Positions 25,833 to 33,779 of a stretch of 49,175 nt of DNA are shown piece by piece. The first letter of the stretch is position 1. The number at the start of each line of letters is the position of its first letter. The stretch comes from Clostridiales bacterium (lineage in GTDB: Bacteria; Bacillota; Clostridia; Oscillospirales; Oscillospiraceae): positions 1-49,175 of the forward strand of contig JAJQCJ010000131.1 of NCBI GenBank assembly GCA_021202775.1, in the 5' to 3' direction. Made by a program: the position numbers and the translations under genes. Under the pieces are notes generated by a model. It was not told the origin of the DNA and searched no databases. It was given only the letters and a program-made list of their open reading frames with translations.

Positions 25833-25859
25833 GAAAACCGACCCGACAAAGGGCCGGTT
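25833..25859 (-). terminator. Terminator of the BMP lipoprotein gene
   Basis: 8-bp stem with one U-G pair (25837-25844 with 25851-25858), 6-nt loop, then TTTTCGG on the reverse strand, directly after the stop codon. The rest of 25570-25858 holds only the cysD promoter region and a second GC-rich hairpin. Confidence 0.6.
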
Positions 25860-26938
25860 CAGTTTTCACTGGCCGATACCACCTGTAAGGTGGGCTCCTG
25901 GCTGATGCTGTCGGAAATGGCGATATAGCCGTCTACGATGTCCTGCACCAGCAGGGTATAGTCGCCATAGCCCAGCCCGGTAAACGGCCAAGTATCTTCC
26001 GCCGCATCCAGGCCCACGCAGCCCTCCGCCAGCCCCACTGTGGCCGTTTGGCCCGCCGCCGCGGTACTCCACTCCCAGTCGTTCTTTTCCAGGCTGTCCA
26101 GCGACAGGGCGATGGCCGTGTCAAACCGCTTCACAGCAGACGTAAAGACCCGGTCGTCCTGCCGGGAGAAGTCAGAGAGGATCACCAGCCCGTTGCCGGA
26201 CGCCGCTGCGCTGAGCACATTTTCAACCCCATCGCCGCAGGCGGAGAAGATTGCCCTGACCCCTTTGCCGTACCACGCTTCACAGGTGCCGGCCACGCTG
26301 TCGCTGGCGTCAAAGGTGTCGGAATAGGTGTAGCGCACCGTCACGTCGCCCTTCTCCAGCCGCAGCTCATAGGCCGCCTGGTCGGCCCCCTGGAGGAAGC
26401 CGTACAGGTACTGAATCACCCCGGTCAGCTTCACGCCGCCCACGAAGCCCAGACTGCGGTACCCTTCCGCCACGGCGGCATAACCGGCCAGGAACCCGGC
26501 CTGCTCCTCCTGAAAGAGGACGCAGTGCACATTTTCCGCCGTTTCATAGTTGTAGTCAATGTCATGGGGCTCCCCATCCAGCAGCAGGATCTGGAGGCTG
26601 CTGCGCTGGGACTGGATCTCATAGACCGGCTGCTCAAAACTGCTGCCCGCCACCACGATCACCCGGACGCCGTCCTCATACGCCTGCTCCATGCTGTCGT
26701 ACAAATCCTCTGCGGCGCTGCCCTCCGGTTCGTAGCAGGCCACCTCATAGCCCGCCTCCTCACACCAGTCCCGAACGCCCTCGTAAACCGCCTGGTTATA
26801 CCCGCCGTCCTGGAGAGAGCCGCCGTCCGTCACCACGGCGATGGTGCGGGCGCTTTCCGTCTGTTCTCCGCAGCCGGCCAGCCCCACCGTCAGCAGCAGG
26901 GCCAGCAGGACGCAAATCCCTTTCCCACGGTATCTCAT
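25859..26938 (-). CDS. BMP-family (PnrA-like) substrate-binding lipoprotein
   Basis: 359 residues from the ATG at 26938, chosen because it begins a proper lipoprotein signal (CVLLALLLTVGLAGCG, lipobox Cys about 23). The body is the two-lobed periplasmic-binding fold of the Bmp/Med family: TIAVVTDGGSLQDGGYNQAV at the ligand-facing start, LGFVGGVKLTGVI, and VRAIFSACGDGVENVLSAA. Known relatives bind nucleosides and work with an ABC transporter. No transporter genes are adjacent, so it is an orphan receptor here or shares a distant transporter. It follows the CYTH gene with a 1-bp gap, an operon of two. Confidence 0.85.
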   Translation of the reverse strand: MRYRGKGICVLLALLLTVGLAGCGEQTESARTIAVVTDGGSLQDGGYNQAVYEGVRDWCEEAGYEVACYEPEGSAAEDLYDSMEQAYEDGVRVIVVAGSSFEQPVYEIQSQRSSLQILLLDGEPHDIDYNYETAENVHCVLFQEEQAGFLAGYAAVAEGYRSLGFVGGVKLTGVIQYLYGFLQGADQAAYELRLEKGDVTVRYTYSDTFDASDSVAGTCEAWYGKGVRAIFSACGDGVENVLSAAASGNGLVILSDFSRQDDRVFTSAVKRFDTAIALSLDSLEKNDWEWSTAAAGQTATVGLAEGCVGLDAAEDTWPFTGLGYGDYTLLVQDIVDGYIAISDSISQEPTLQVVSASEN

Positions 26939-26939
26939 G

Positions 26940-27422
26940 TTACTCCGCTTTTCCTCCCGGCACGGTGCGCTGAAGCCAATAGCTGTGCATTTTGAAGCCC
27001 TTTTCGTAAGTGGTCTCCCGGCCCAGGAAGGGCAGCGGCTGCCATGCGGCGGCCGCCTCCTCAGAGGGAAACTCCACCTCCGCATAGGAGAAAACGCCTC
27101 CGTCCACAATGGAGCATTCCAGTGTGTACCCGTCCTCCAGCCGGTAGGCCCGGTAATCCTTACAGATCATGGGCCGATCCAGCAGCCCTTTCAGCTCCTC
27201 ATACTGCTGCGCCTCCAGGGCGGTTTCCACCTCGTGCCGGGCCAGGTCGCCCTGGCTCTTGATAGTCAGGCGATAGGTGTATTGCCCGGTGGCGCAGTCC
27301 TCGCTTTTGCGGATGCGCACCTCGAAAGGCGCAATGCTCAGGTAGCCCTGCTCCGTCTTTTTGTGGACGAGACAGGGCAGCTCCGGGAAACGGTCTATCC
27401 AAAATTTACGCTCAATTTCCAT
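26940..27422 (-). CDS. CYTH-domain protein (triphosphate tunnel metalloenzyme)
   Basis: 160 residues from the ATG at 27422 (AAGGAGG upstream). The N-terminal MEIERKFWI is the E-x-E-R-K signature; further tunnel residues are spread through YTYRLTIKSQGD, RHEVETAL, YRAYRLEDGYTLECSIVD and SYAEVEFPSEEAAAAW. Family members hydrolyse inorganic triphosphate or related triphosphates with a divalent metal. The substrate is unknown. Operon with the BMP lipoprotein, a pairing I cannot explain. Confidence 0.88.
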   Translation of the reverse strand: MEIERKFWIDRFPELPCLVHKKTEQGYLSIAPFEVRIRKSEDCATGQYTYRLTIKSQGDLARHEVETALEAQQYEELKGLLDRPMICKDYRAYRLEDGYTLECSIVDGGVFSYAEVEFPSEEAAAAWQPLPFLGRETTYEKGFKMHSYWLQRTVPGGKAE

Positions 27423-27470
27423 TTGAAACGGCCTCCTTATGCCGGTGATACGTTTCTTTTTCACACAGCA

Positions 27471-27499
27471 ATCATACCATTTTTGCGGGGGATTGTAAA
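27471..27499 (-). promoter_or_regulatory. Promoter of the CYTH-BMP operon
   Basis: Reverse strand TTTACA (27494-27499), 17-bp spacer, TATGAT (27471-27476), about 40 bp before the ATG. Confidence 0.65.
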
Positions 27500-27568
27500 G
27501 ATGCCTTCGGAATAATCCCGGGCGTCCGGGCCCTTTATCCAGGCGGAGGAAACGGCCCAACCTCTTAC

Positions 27569-27598
27569 TTGACAGAAAGCCCTATCATAGGGTACAAT
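27569..27598 (+). promoter_or_regulatory. Promoter of the DUF3048 lipoprotein gene
   Basis: TTGACA (27569-27574), 18-bp spacer, TACAAT (27593-27598). The leader of about 120 nt (27605-27724) has a short GGGGCGCCCC hairpin near its end and no recognised riboswitch. Confidence 0.65.
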
Positions 27599-27724
27599 AT
27601 TCTCAGCAATCCGGGGACTTATCAAACAAATATGCACAAATATCGTTGGAATCATACAAATTTCGCCTATGCGTATTGTTTGGGGGCGCCCCGGAACCAT
27701 TCTATTGAGAGAGGACGCAAAAAC

Positions 27725-28858
27725 ATGAAACAGTTATTCTGCCTTCTGCTGGCTGTGGCGGCGGTGCTTTCCCTGTCCGCCTGTCAGAAAAACGAGAAAG
27801 CGGAATCGGCTTCTTCCGTCGTACCGGATGAGTCCGGCGCTGCGGCCATGTCAGAGGCTTCGTCAGAGACATCTCCCGCCCTGGAGCCGGAGGCCGCCGT
27901 TGCCTTCATCAATCCCCTGACCGGAGAGGCCACGGAGACCGATATTTCCAACAATCGCCCCTACGCCGTGATGCTGAACAGCCTGCGCAAGGCCATGCCC
28001 CAGTCCGGCAACGCCCAGGCCGACCTCTACTATGAGGTGCCGGAGGAAGGCGGCATCACCAGAATCATGGCGATCTATCAGGACATCACCGATGTGGGCA
28101 AGCTGGGCTCCATCCGCTCCACCCGACCCTATTTCGTCTATCTGGCCTACGCCCTGGACAGTATCCTCATCCACGCCGGAGGCAGCAGTGCCGCTTATGA
28201 CGTTTTGGATCAGACGGCGCTGTATGAGGTGGACAGCATGGGGGCCGGTTCCGAGGTGTTTTACCGCGACCAGACCCGCCTGAACGCAGGCTATGCCACA
28301 GAGCACACCCTGTATCTGGACACCTCCACCCTGCTGGACTGGATCAACACCTCCTCCGGCTACGACCTGTCCCATGACGAGGGCTATCTCGCCGCCCACG
28401 GCCACACCTTTGTGGAGGACGGGACGCCGGAGGGCGGCACCTCTGCTGCCACAGTCACCGTTCCCTTCTCCGGATACAAGACCGACATCTTCACCTACCA
28501 AGAGGACACCGGGCTTTACACCATCACCGATGTGTATACCGAGTCCGGAACCAGATACACCCTGGACTATGTGGACGAGCAGACCGGCGAGGCCATCACC
28601 GTGACCAACGTGATCGTCATTCAGACCGCCATCTCTGAAATTGCGGGCGACGCCTATGGGCGGCTGGATGTGACGCTGGTGGGCAGCGGTCAGGGCTACT
28701 ACGCCTGCAACGGACAGTATATCCCCATTTTGTGGTCCAAGGACAGCTATTCCGACAGCTTCACCTTTACCACCACCCAGGGGGAGGAGATCTCTCTGGG
28801 CGTCGGCAAGACCTATATCAGCATCGTTTCCACTGAAAGGGAGATTGCCTTTACATAA
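27725..28858 (+). CDS. DUF3048 (YerB-like) lipoprotein
   Basis: 377 residues from the ATG at 27725, which opens a lipoprotein signal (LLLAVAAVLSLSACQ, Cys about 20). After a Ser/Glu-rich linker come DUF3048 N-terminal motifs (NPLTGEATETDISNNRPYAV, YYEVPEEGGITRIMAIYQD, KLGSIRSTRPYF, ILIHAGGSSAAYD) and the C-terminal half with PILWSKDSYSDSFTF. The fold is found in Firmicutes as a membrane-anchored surface protein (YerB); its function is not established. Single gene with its own promoter and terminator. Confidence 0.9.
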   Translation: MKQLFCLLLAVAAVLSLSACQKNEKAESASSVVPDESGAAAMSEASSETSPALEPEAAVAFINPLTGEATETDISNNRPYAVMLNSLRKAMPQSGNAQADLYYEVPEEGGITRIMAIYQDITDVGKLGSIRSTRPYFVYLAYALDSILIHAGGSSAAYDVLDQTALYEVDSMGAGSEVFYRDQTRLNAGYATEHTLYLDTSTLLDWINTSSGYDLSHDEGYLAAHGHTFVEDGTPEGGTSAATVTVPFSGYKTDIFTYQEDTGLYTITDVYTESGTRYTLDYVDEQTGEAITVTNVIVIQTAISEIAGDAYGRLDVTLVGSGQGYYACNGQYIPILWSKDSYSDSFTFTTTQGEEISLGVGKTYISIVSTEREIAFT

Positions 28859-28876
28859 GACAATCTCCCCGCAGAC

Positions 28877-28919
28877 GCAGCACGGACGCCCAAACCGTCG
28901 GCGTCCGTGCTGCTTTTTT
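28877..28919 (+). terminator. Terminator of the DUF3048 gene
   Basis: 14-bp perfect stem (28877-28890 with 28900-28913), 9-nt loop, six Ts. Confidence 0.9.
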
Positions 28920-28940
28920 GGGATTCTTTTCATTTTTCCA

Positions 28941-28969
28941 TTGTGCTGAGGCACAATTTCCGCTATAAT
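28941..28969 (+). promoter_or_regulatory. Promoter of the LRR-VWA-GNAT-MoxR module with overlapping palindrome
   Basis: TTGTGC (28941-28946), 17-bp spacer, perfect TATAAT (28964-28969). The -35 is the left half of TTGTGC TGAG GCACAA (28941-28956), a candidate operator. Confidence 0.6.
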
Positions 28970-29002
28970 AGAAAGCTGTGGAACAGAAGGGAACGATGGC
29001 GG

Positions 29003-30154
29003 ATGGCATGGACGATTTATTACAGGCTGAATCAGGGAGAGGCCGAGGTGCTGCGCTGCATGGGGACGGATGCCGCCCTGACGCTGCCCAACGCCATTGA
29101 CGGCCACCCCGTCACCCGGCTGGGCGCGGGCTGCTTCGGAGGAACCGGCACGGAGGAGGCCCTCCCCGGAGAGGGGATGCGCTTCCTGGAGACACAGCCG
29201 CCCAAACCTGCGGCCCGATATAACGACACCCTCAGACGGGTGCATCTGCCGGAGACGGTGCGGGCCCTGGGGGACCGCTGCTTCGCCTCCTGCCGCGCCC
29301 TGCCCCGGTTGGAGCTGCCGCAGAGTGTGACGGAGCTGGGGGAGCGGGTCTTTGAGGGCTGCGGACGGCTGACCCATCTGGAGCTGCCCGGAGGCATCCG
29401 TGCCCTGCCTGCCTATACCTTTGCGGAGTGCCGCAGTCTGGAGCGGGTGCAGCTCCCCCCCTTCGTGGAGACGCTGGGCCGCTGCTGCTTCTATAACTGC
29501 ACCCATTTGAAGGGGCTGGACCTGCCGGACAGCGTCGCCGCCATCGGCGACCGGATGCTGATGAACTGCTTCGCCCTGGAGCGGCTGTCCTTCCGCATCG
29601 GGCTGAACGCCGGTGCGCTGCTGGATGAAATCGAGGGGGTCGTCCGGGTCACCGCCCGGGACGACCAGGGCACCGTGACCCTGGTGCTGCCGGAATACTC
29701 CTACGAATATGACGAGCTGATTCCCGCCCGGCAGTTCCGGGCCGTTACCTACGGCTCCGGCGGCCTGTACCGGGGCTGTTTCAGTGACCGGGACATTGAC
29801 TTCTCCCTGTACGACACCTATTTTTACGAGTGTAAGCGGGACGACCCGCCGGAGCTGGCGGCAGAGCTGGCCCTCTGTCGGCTCCGCAGCCCCCGGGACC
29901 TGCGCCCTGGGCCAGAGGCGGAGTACTGGGCCTTCCTGCTGGAGCATCCCGCCGTTGCGGCGCAGGTGCTGCTGAATGCCGACGATTTGACGGGGCTGGA
30001 CTTCCTGCTGTCCGCCGGAAAGCTGGAGCGGGGGCAGATGGACGCCATGCTGGACGCGGCGGAGCAGGCGGGGAATATCCGCTTCGTCTCCCGGCTGCTG
30101 GACGCCACCGGCGGAGGGGCTGCCTCCGGCGCGGACAAGTCCTTTGACCTGTGA
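29003..30154 (+). CDS. Leucine-rich-repeat (LRR_5/BspA-like) protein
   Basis: 383 residues from the ATG at 29003; no signal peptide or membrane segment is visible, so it is probably cytoplasmic. After a short N-terminal part (YYRLNQGEAEVLRCMG) come about five tandem repeats of about 23 residues between residues 25 and 195, of the type LPESVTELGERVFEGCGRLT (consensus style), the LRR_5 pattern. The C-terminal part (about 200-383) is unlike LRRs and ends in an ankyrin-like helical stretch (LLNADDLTGLDFLLSAGKLE). It leads an operon with a VWA-like protein and a MoxR ATPase, so it may be a binding or specificity subunit; this is inference. Confidence 0.83.
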   Translation: MAWTIYYRLNQGEAEVLRCMGTDAALTLPNAIDGHPVTRLGAGCFGGTGTEEALPGEGMRFLETQPPKPAARYNDTLRRVHLPETVRALGDRCFASCRALPRLELPQSVTELGERVFEGCGRLTHLELPGGIRALPAYTFAECRSLERVQLPPFVETLGRCCFYNCTHLKGLDLPDSVAAIGDRMLMNCFALERLSFRIGLNAGALLDEIEGVVRVTARDDQGTVTLVLPEYSYEYDELIPARQFRAVTYGSGGLYRGCFSDRDIDFSLYDTYFYECKRDDPPELAAELALCRLRSPRDLRPGPEAEYWAFLLEHPAVAAQVLLNADDLTGLDFLLSAGKLERGQMDAMLDAAEQAGNIRFVSRLLDATGGGAASGADKSFDL

Positions 30155-30176
30155 ACCCCGGTAAGAAGGAGCTGCC

Positions 30177-31538
30177 ATGCACGAAAATAAGGAAAAACTG
30201 ACCCGCATCGGGGAGGCCATTCTGACCAGCGCACGGAATGACATCTACCTCTCCATGCGGTTTCTGGACATCGCCCTGGCCGGTCTGGGATATCAGATGA
30301 ATCTGAACACCGCCCGGGTGGGCACCGACGGCATCAACATTCTCTACCACCCCACCTTCCTGATGAAGCTCTACCGGGAGGATCTGGTGCTGCTGAACCG
30401 GTATTACCTCCATATGGTGCTGCACTGTATGTTCCGCCACGAGCTGAACCGGGGCAGCCGTGACCCGGTTCTGTGGGACATGGCCTGTGACATCGCCGCG
30501 GAAAATGTGCTGGACGGCATTGACAACCGGGCAGTGAACCTGATGCAGTCCTCCTTCCGGGAGGAGATTTATGACCGGCTCCACGAGGACGCCAAGGTGC
30601 TGACCGCCGAAGCGGTCTACCGCTCCCTCTCCCGCTGGCACGTCTCCTATGAGGAGCAGCTGCGCATCCGGCAGGAGTTCTTCCGGGACGATCACCAGTT
30701 TTGGCCCAAAGACCCCAACCAGGAGCCCCAGGAGCAGGAGCAGGAGGGCGACGCCTCCGGTGAAGGGGACCGCCGCCAGCTGGAGGCGCAGTGCCAGGAG
30801 ATCGAGGGAAAGTGGAAGCACATCGACCAAAAGACCCAGACCAATCTGGAGACCTTTTTTGCGGAGCACGGCACCGAGGCCGAAGGGCTGTTAAAGACGA
30901 TCCGCATCGAAAACCGGGAGCGGTATGATTACGCCCGATTCCTGCGGCGGTTCGTCTCCCTGCGGGAGGAGCTGCGGGTGGACCCGGACAGCTTTGACTA
31001 TGCCTTTTACTCCTACGGGCTGGAGCTGTACGGCGACATTCCCCTGATCGAACCGCTGGAATATCAGGAGAGCCAGAAGATTCAGGACTTCGTCATTGTC
31101 ATCGACACGTCGGATTCCTGCTCTGACGGGGTTATCGAGGCGTTTCTGGGGGAGACAAGGGCCATCCTCCGCCAGCAGGACGCCTTTTTCCAGCACATGA
31201 ACCTCCACATCATCCAGTCGGATGCCGCCGTGCAGATGGACACCGTCCTCCACTCCCCCGCCGAGTTTGACCGGTTTGTGGACTCCTTCACTGTAAAGGG
31301 ATATGGCGGCACAGACTTCCGCCCCGCCTTTGCCTATGTGGATCGGCTGCTGGCCCAGGGCCAGCTCCGGGAGCTGAAAGGGCTGCTCTACTTCACCGAC
31401 GGGTTTGGGGATTATCCCCAGCGGAAACCGGCCTATGAAACGGCTTTCGTCTTTTTTGAGGACGACTACACCGACCGGGAGGTGCCGCCCTGGGCCATCA
31501 AGCTGGTGCTGGGGCCGGAGGAACTGCGGATTCTGTAG
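30177..31538 (+). CDS. VWA-like protein with N-terminal metallopeptidase-like domain (DUF2201 type)
   Basis: 453 residues, start after AAGGAG. The N-terminal domain (about 5-170) resembles the putative metallopeptidase domain that precedes VWA in this family, with HMVLHCMFRHEL at 79-90. A zincin would read HExxH, so the catalytic Glu is Met here. A Gln/Glu-rich linker (about 180-245) leads to a VWA domain (about 300-453) with a complete metal-ion-dependent adhesion site: DTSDS (310-314), Thr379 in GYGGTDFRPA and Asp408 in YFTDGFGDYP. VWA-MoxR pairs act as ATP-driven remodelling machines; the MoxR gene lies downstream in the same operon. Confidence 0.87.
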   Translation: MHENKEKLTRIGEAILTSARNDIYLSMRFLDIALAGLGYQMNLNTARVGTDGINILYHPTFLMKLYREDLVLLNRYYLHMVLHCMFRHELNRGSRDPVLWDMACDIAAENVLDGIDNRAVNLMQSSFREEIYDRLHEDAKVLTAEAVYRSLSRWHVSYEEQLRIRQEFFRDDHQFWPKDPNQEPQEQEQEGDASGEGDRRQLEAQCQEIEGKWKHIDQKTQTNLETFFAEHGTEAEGLLKTIRIENRERYDYARFLRRFVSLREELRVDPDSFDYAFYSYGLELYGDIPLIEPLEYQESQKIQDFVIVIDTSDSCSDGVIEAFLGETRAILRQQDAFFQHMNLHIIQSDAAVQMDTVLHSPAEFDRFVDSFTVKGYGGTDFRPAFAYVDRLLAQGQLRELKGLLYFTDGFGDYPQRKPAYETAFVFFEDDYTDREVPPWAIKLVLGPEELRIL

Positions 31539-31560
31539 CCGGGAAAGGGGTACGATTCCT

Positions 31561-32091
31561 ATGAAAAAACCGCTGGCCGTCCCGCTGGAAACACGGCGGC
31601 TGATTTTGCGGCGCTTTCACTCGGCAGACAGCGGGGATTGCTTCTCCTTCCTGTCGGACGCTGAGACCTGCCGGAACAATGGGTTCCTGCCCTTTGACGC
31701 CATGGATGAGGAGTATGGCCTCCTGATGGAGCGCTTCGCCGCCCAGACGGGGCGGTGCATGGTGGTGTGCCGGGAGACGAATCGGGTTATCGGCACCATC
31801 GTCCTCTTTCCGGCGGAGGAAGGCGCTGCCGTGGAGCTTGGATTCACCATCAGCCCTGCCCATCGCAGGCAGGGGTATTGTACGGAGGCGCTGGACAGGC
31901 TGATGGACTGCTGCCGGCAGGTCGGTGTCCGCCGTTTTATCGCGGATACCCTTCCCGACAACGCTGCCGCCCAGGCCGTACTGACCGGGCTGGGATTCCG
32001 GCAGGCAGGCACCGTCTCCATTGACTGCGACCTGGCACAGGGACAGCGGATGCTGCGCTGTCTGCGGGACGAAGCCGCCCACATCCGTTGA
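31561..32091 (+). CDS. GNAT-family N-acetyltransferase, RimJ/RimL-like
   Basis: 176 residues from the ATG at 31561, 22 bp after the VWA stop. The start LAVPLETRRLILRRF, middle VIGTIVLFPA, acetyl-CoA loop SPAHRRQGYCTEAL and late NAAAQAVLTGLGFRQAG are the ordered GNAT motifs. It would move an acetyl group from acetyl-CoA to an amine such as a protein N-terminus. The insertion between the VWA and MoxR genes is notable: the acetyltransferase may modify a component of the module or may simply be a passenger. Confidence 0.88.
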   Translation: MKKPLAVPLETRRLILRRFHSADSGDCFSFLSDAETCRNNGFLPFDAMDEEYGLLMERFAAQTGRCMVVCRETNRVIGTIVLFPAEEGAAVELGFTISPAHRRQGYCTEALDRLMDCCRQVGVRRFIADTLPDNAAAQAVLTGLGFRQAGTVSIDCDLAQGQRMLRCLRDEAAHIR

Positions 32092-32134
32092 ACAGAGAAC
32101 CTTGATTTTGAATAGACAGAGGGTAACACAGGTT

Positions 32135-33631
32135 ATGAACATCAAACAGGCGAAAGAACAACTGAAACATTCCATCCGGGCCTATCTGGCCAGGGACGAG
32201 TATGGGGACTGGGTGATTCCCGTCCTGTCCCAGCGCCCGCTGCTGCTGATGGGCCCGCCGGGCATCGGCAAGACCGCCATCGCCCATCAGGCCGCCCAGG
32301 AGTGCGGCGTGGCGATGGTGGCCTACACCATCACCCACCACACCCGACAGAGCGCCATCGGCCTGCCCTCCATCCAGACGGGCACCTTTGACGGCCGGGA
32401 GCAGCGTGTGACGGAGTACACCATGAGCGAGATCGTCGCCAGCGTCTACCGGGAGATGGAGAAAACCGGCCTGAAAGAGGGCATTTTGTTCTTGGACGAA
32501 ATCAACTGCGTCTCGGAGACCCTGGCCCCCGCCATGCTCCAGCTCCTCCAGTGCAAGACCTTTGGCAGTCATCAGGTGCCGGAGGGGTGGATCATTGTGA
32601 CGGCAGGCAACCCGCCGGAGTATAACCGCAGCGTCAAGGAGTTTGACATTGTGACCCTGGACCGGGTGCGGAAGATCGACATTGAAGCGGACTATTCCGT
32701 TTGGAAGGAATACGCCTACAAACAGCAGGTGCATCCCGCCATCCTCTCCTATCTGGACATCAAGCAGCAGAACTTCTACCAGATTGAAACCACGGTGGAC
32801 GGCAAACGCTTCGTCACCGCCCGTGGCTGGGAGGACCTTTCCCGGATGATTTTCGCCTGCGAGCGGCTGGACCTGCCTGTGACGGAGACGGTCATCGGGC
32901 AATACCTCCAGCAGCCCGTCATCGCCAGGGACTTTGCCAATTATCTGGAGCTGTATCGGAAGTATCAGACCGACTACAACGTGGATGACATTCTGGCCGG
33001 ACGCATCGGTGACCGGACCGTTCGCCGCCTGCGGGAGGCTCCCTTTGACGAGCGGCTGTCCGCCCTCTCCCTGCTGCTGAGTGCGCTATTCACAGCCTGT
33101 GGAAAGGCCAATGAGGAGGACGCCTATGTCACCGAACTCCACGGCACACTGAAAGGTCTGATTGCCGGCTTGTCCGGCGGGGCTGACATGGAAGAATGCT
33201 TTACAGATACGATTGCCGCAAAACAGGCCGTTCTGGACGCCGCCCTCCGGGCGGGCACCCTGGAGAAGACCGGTGAGCGCCACAAACGCCGGGTGCTGGA
33301 CACGCTGCACCGCTATCACCAGAGCGTCCTGACCCAGGAAATTCAGGACGGCAGAGCGGCCGCCGATGCGGTTCGGCGGGACTTCGCCCAGGCGGTGGAG
33401 CGGCGGCGTACCATGATTCTGGACACTTCCGCGAAGCTGGACGCAGCCTTCACCTTCCTGGAGACCGTGTTCGGCGAGAGTCAGGAGATGGTGATTTTCC
33501 TGACCGAGCTGACCATGAACTACTATTCCATGCAGTTCATCCGGGACAACGGGTGCCAAAAGTACACGGAGTACAATCAGTCCCTGCTGCTGGGCGGACG
33601 GCAGAGGAGTATTCTGGACGAACTGGGGTGA
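32135..33631 (+). CDS. MoxR-type AAA+ ATPase
   Basis: 498 residues from the ATG at 32135. Walker A GPPGIGKTA (40-48), Walker B GILFLDEIN (116-124) and sensor 1 Asn159 in VTAGNPPEYN are intact, so it should hydrolyse ATP. The helical lid contains KRFVTARGWEDLSRMI. A long helical C-terminal region (about 300-498), partly coiled coil, is specific to this subfamily. MoxR proteins work with VWA partners as chaperone-like remodelling pairs, and the VWA gene is two genes upstream. It ends at a strong terminator facing the reverse operon. Confidence 0.9.
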   Translation: MNIKQAKEQLKHSIRAYLARDEYGDWVIPVLSQRPLLLMGPPGIGKTAIAHQAAQECGVAMVAYTITHHTRQSAIGLPSIQTGTFDGREQRVTEYTMSEIVASVYREMEKTGLKEGILFLDEINCVSETLAPAMLQLLQCKTFGSHQVPEGWIIVTAGNPPEYNRSVKEFDIVTLDRVRKIDIEADYSVWKEYAYKQQVHPAILSYLDIKQQNFYQIETTVDGKRFVTARGWEDLSRMIFACERLDLPVTETVIGQYLQQPVIARDFANYLELYRKYQTDYNVDDILAGRIGDRTVRRLREAPFDERLSALSLLLSALFTACGKANEEDAYVTELHGTLKGLIAGLSGGADMEECFTDTIAAKQAVLDAALRAGTLEKTGERHKRRVLDTLHRYHQSVLTQEIQDGRAAADAVRRDFAQAVERRRTMILDTSAKLDAAFTFLETVFGESQEMVIFLTELTMNYYSMQFIRDNGCQKYTEYNQSLLLGGRQRSILDELG

Positions 33632-33687
33632 GGGAGACGTGCCTGCCTGTGCGCGTCTTTCCTGTGCGCCCGATCCACAAACGTGAG

Positions 33688-33738
33688 AACGGTTCCTGTT
33701 CCAGCGTATGCTGGGGCAGGAACCGTTTCCTTTTCTGC
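33688..33738 (+). terminator. Terminator of the LRR-VWA-GNAT-MoxR module
   Basis: 18-bp stem with two G-U pairs (33688-33705 with 33710-33727), GTAT loop, then TCCTTTTCT. It also separates this module from the convergent reverse operon. Confidence 0.85.
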
Positions 33739-33779
33739 GTAGTTTTTTCACAAATTTCAATGCCGTTCGGGCGCTGACC

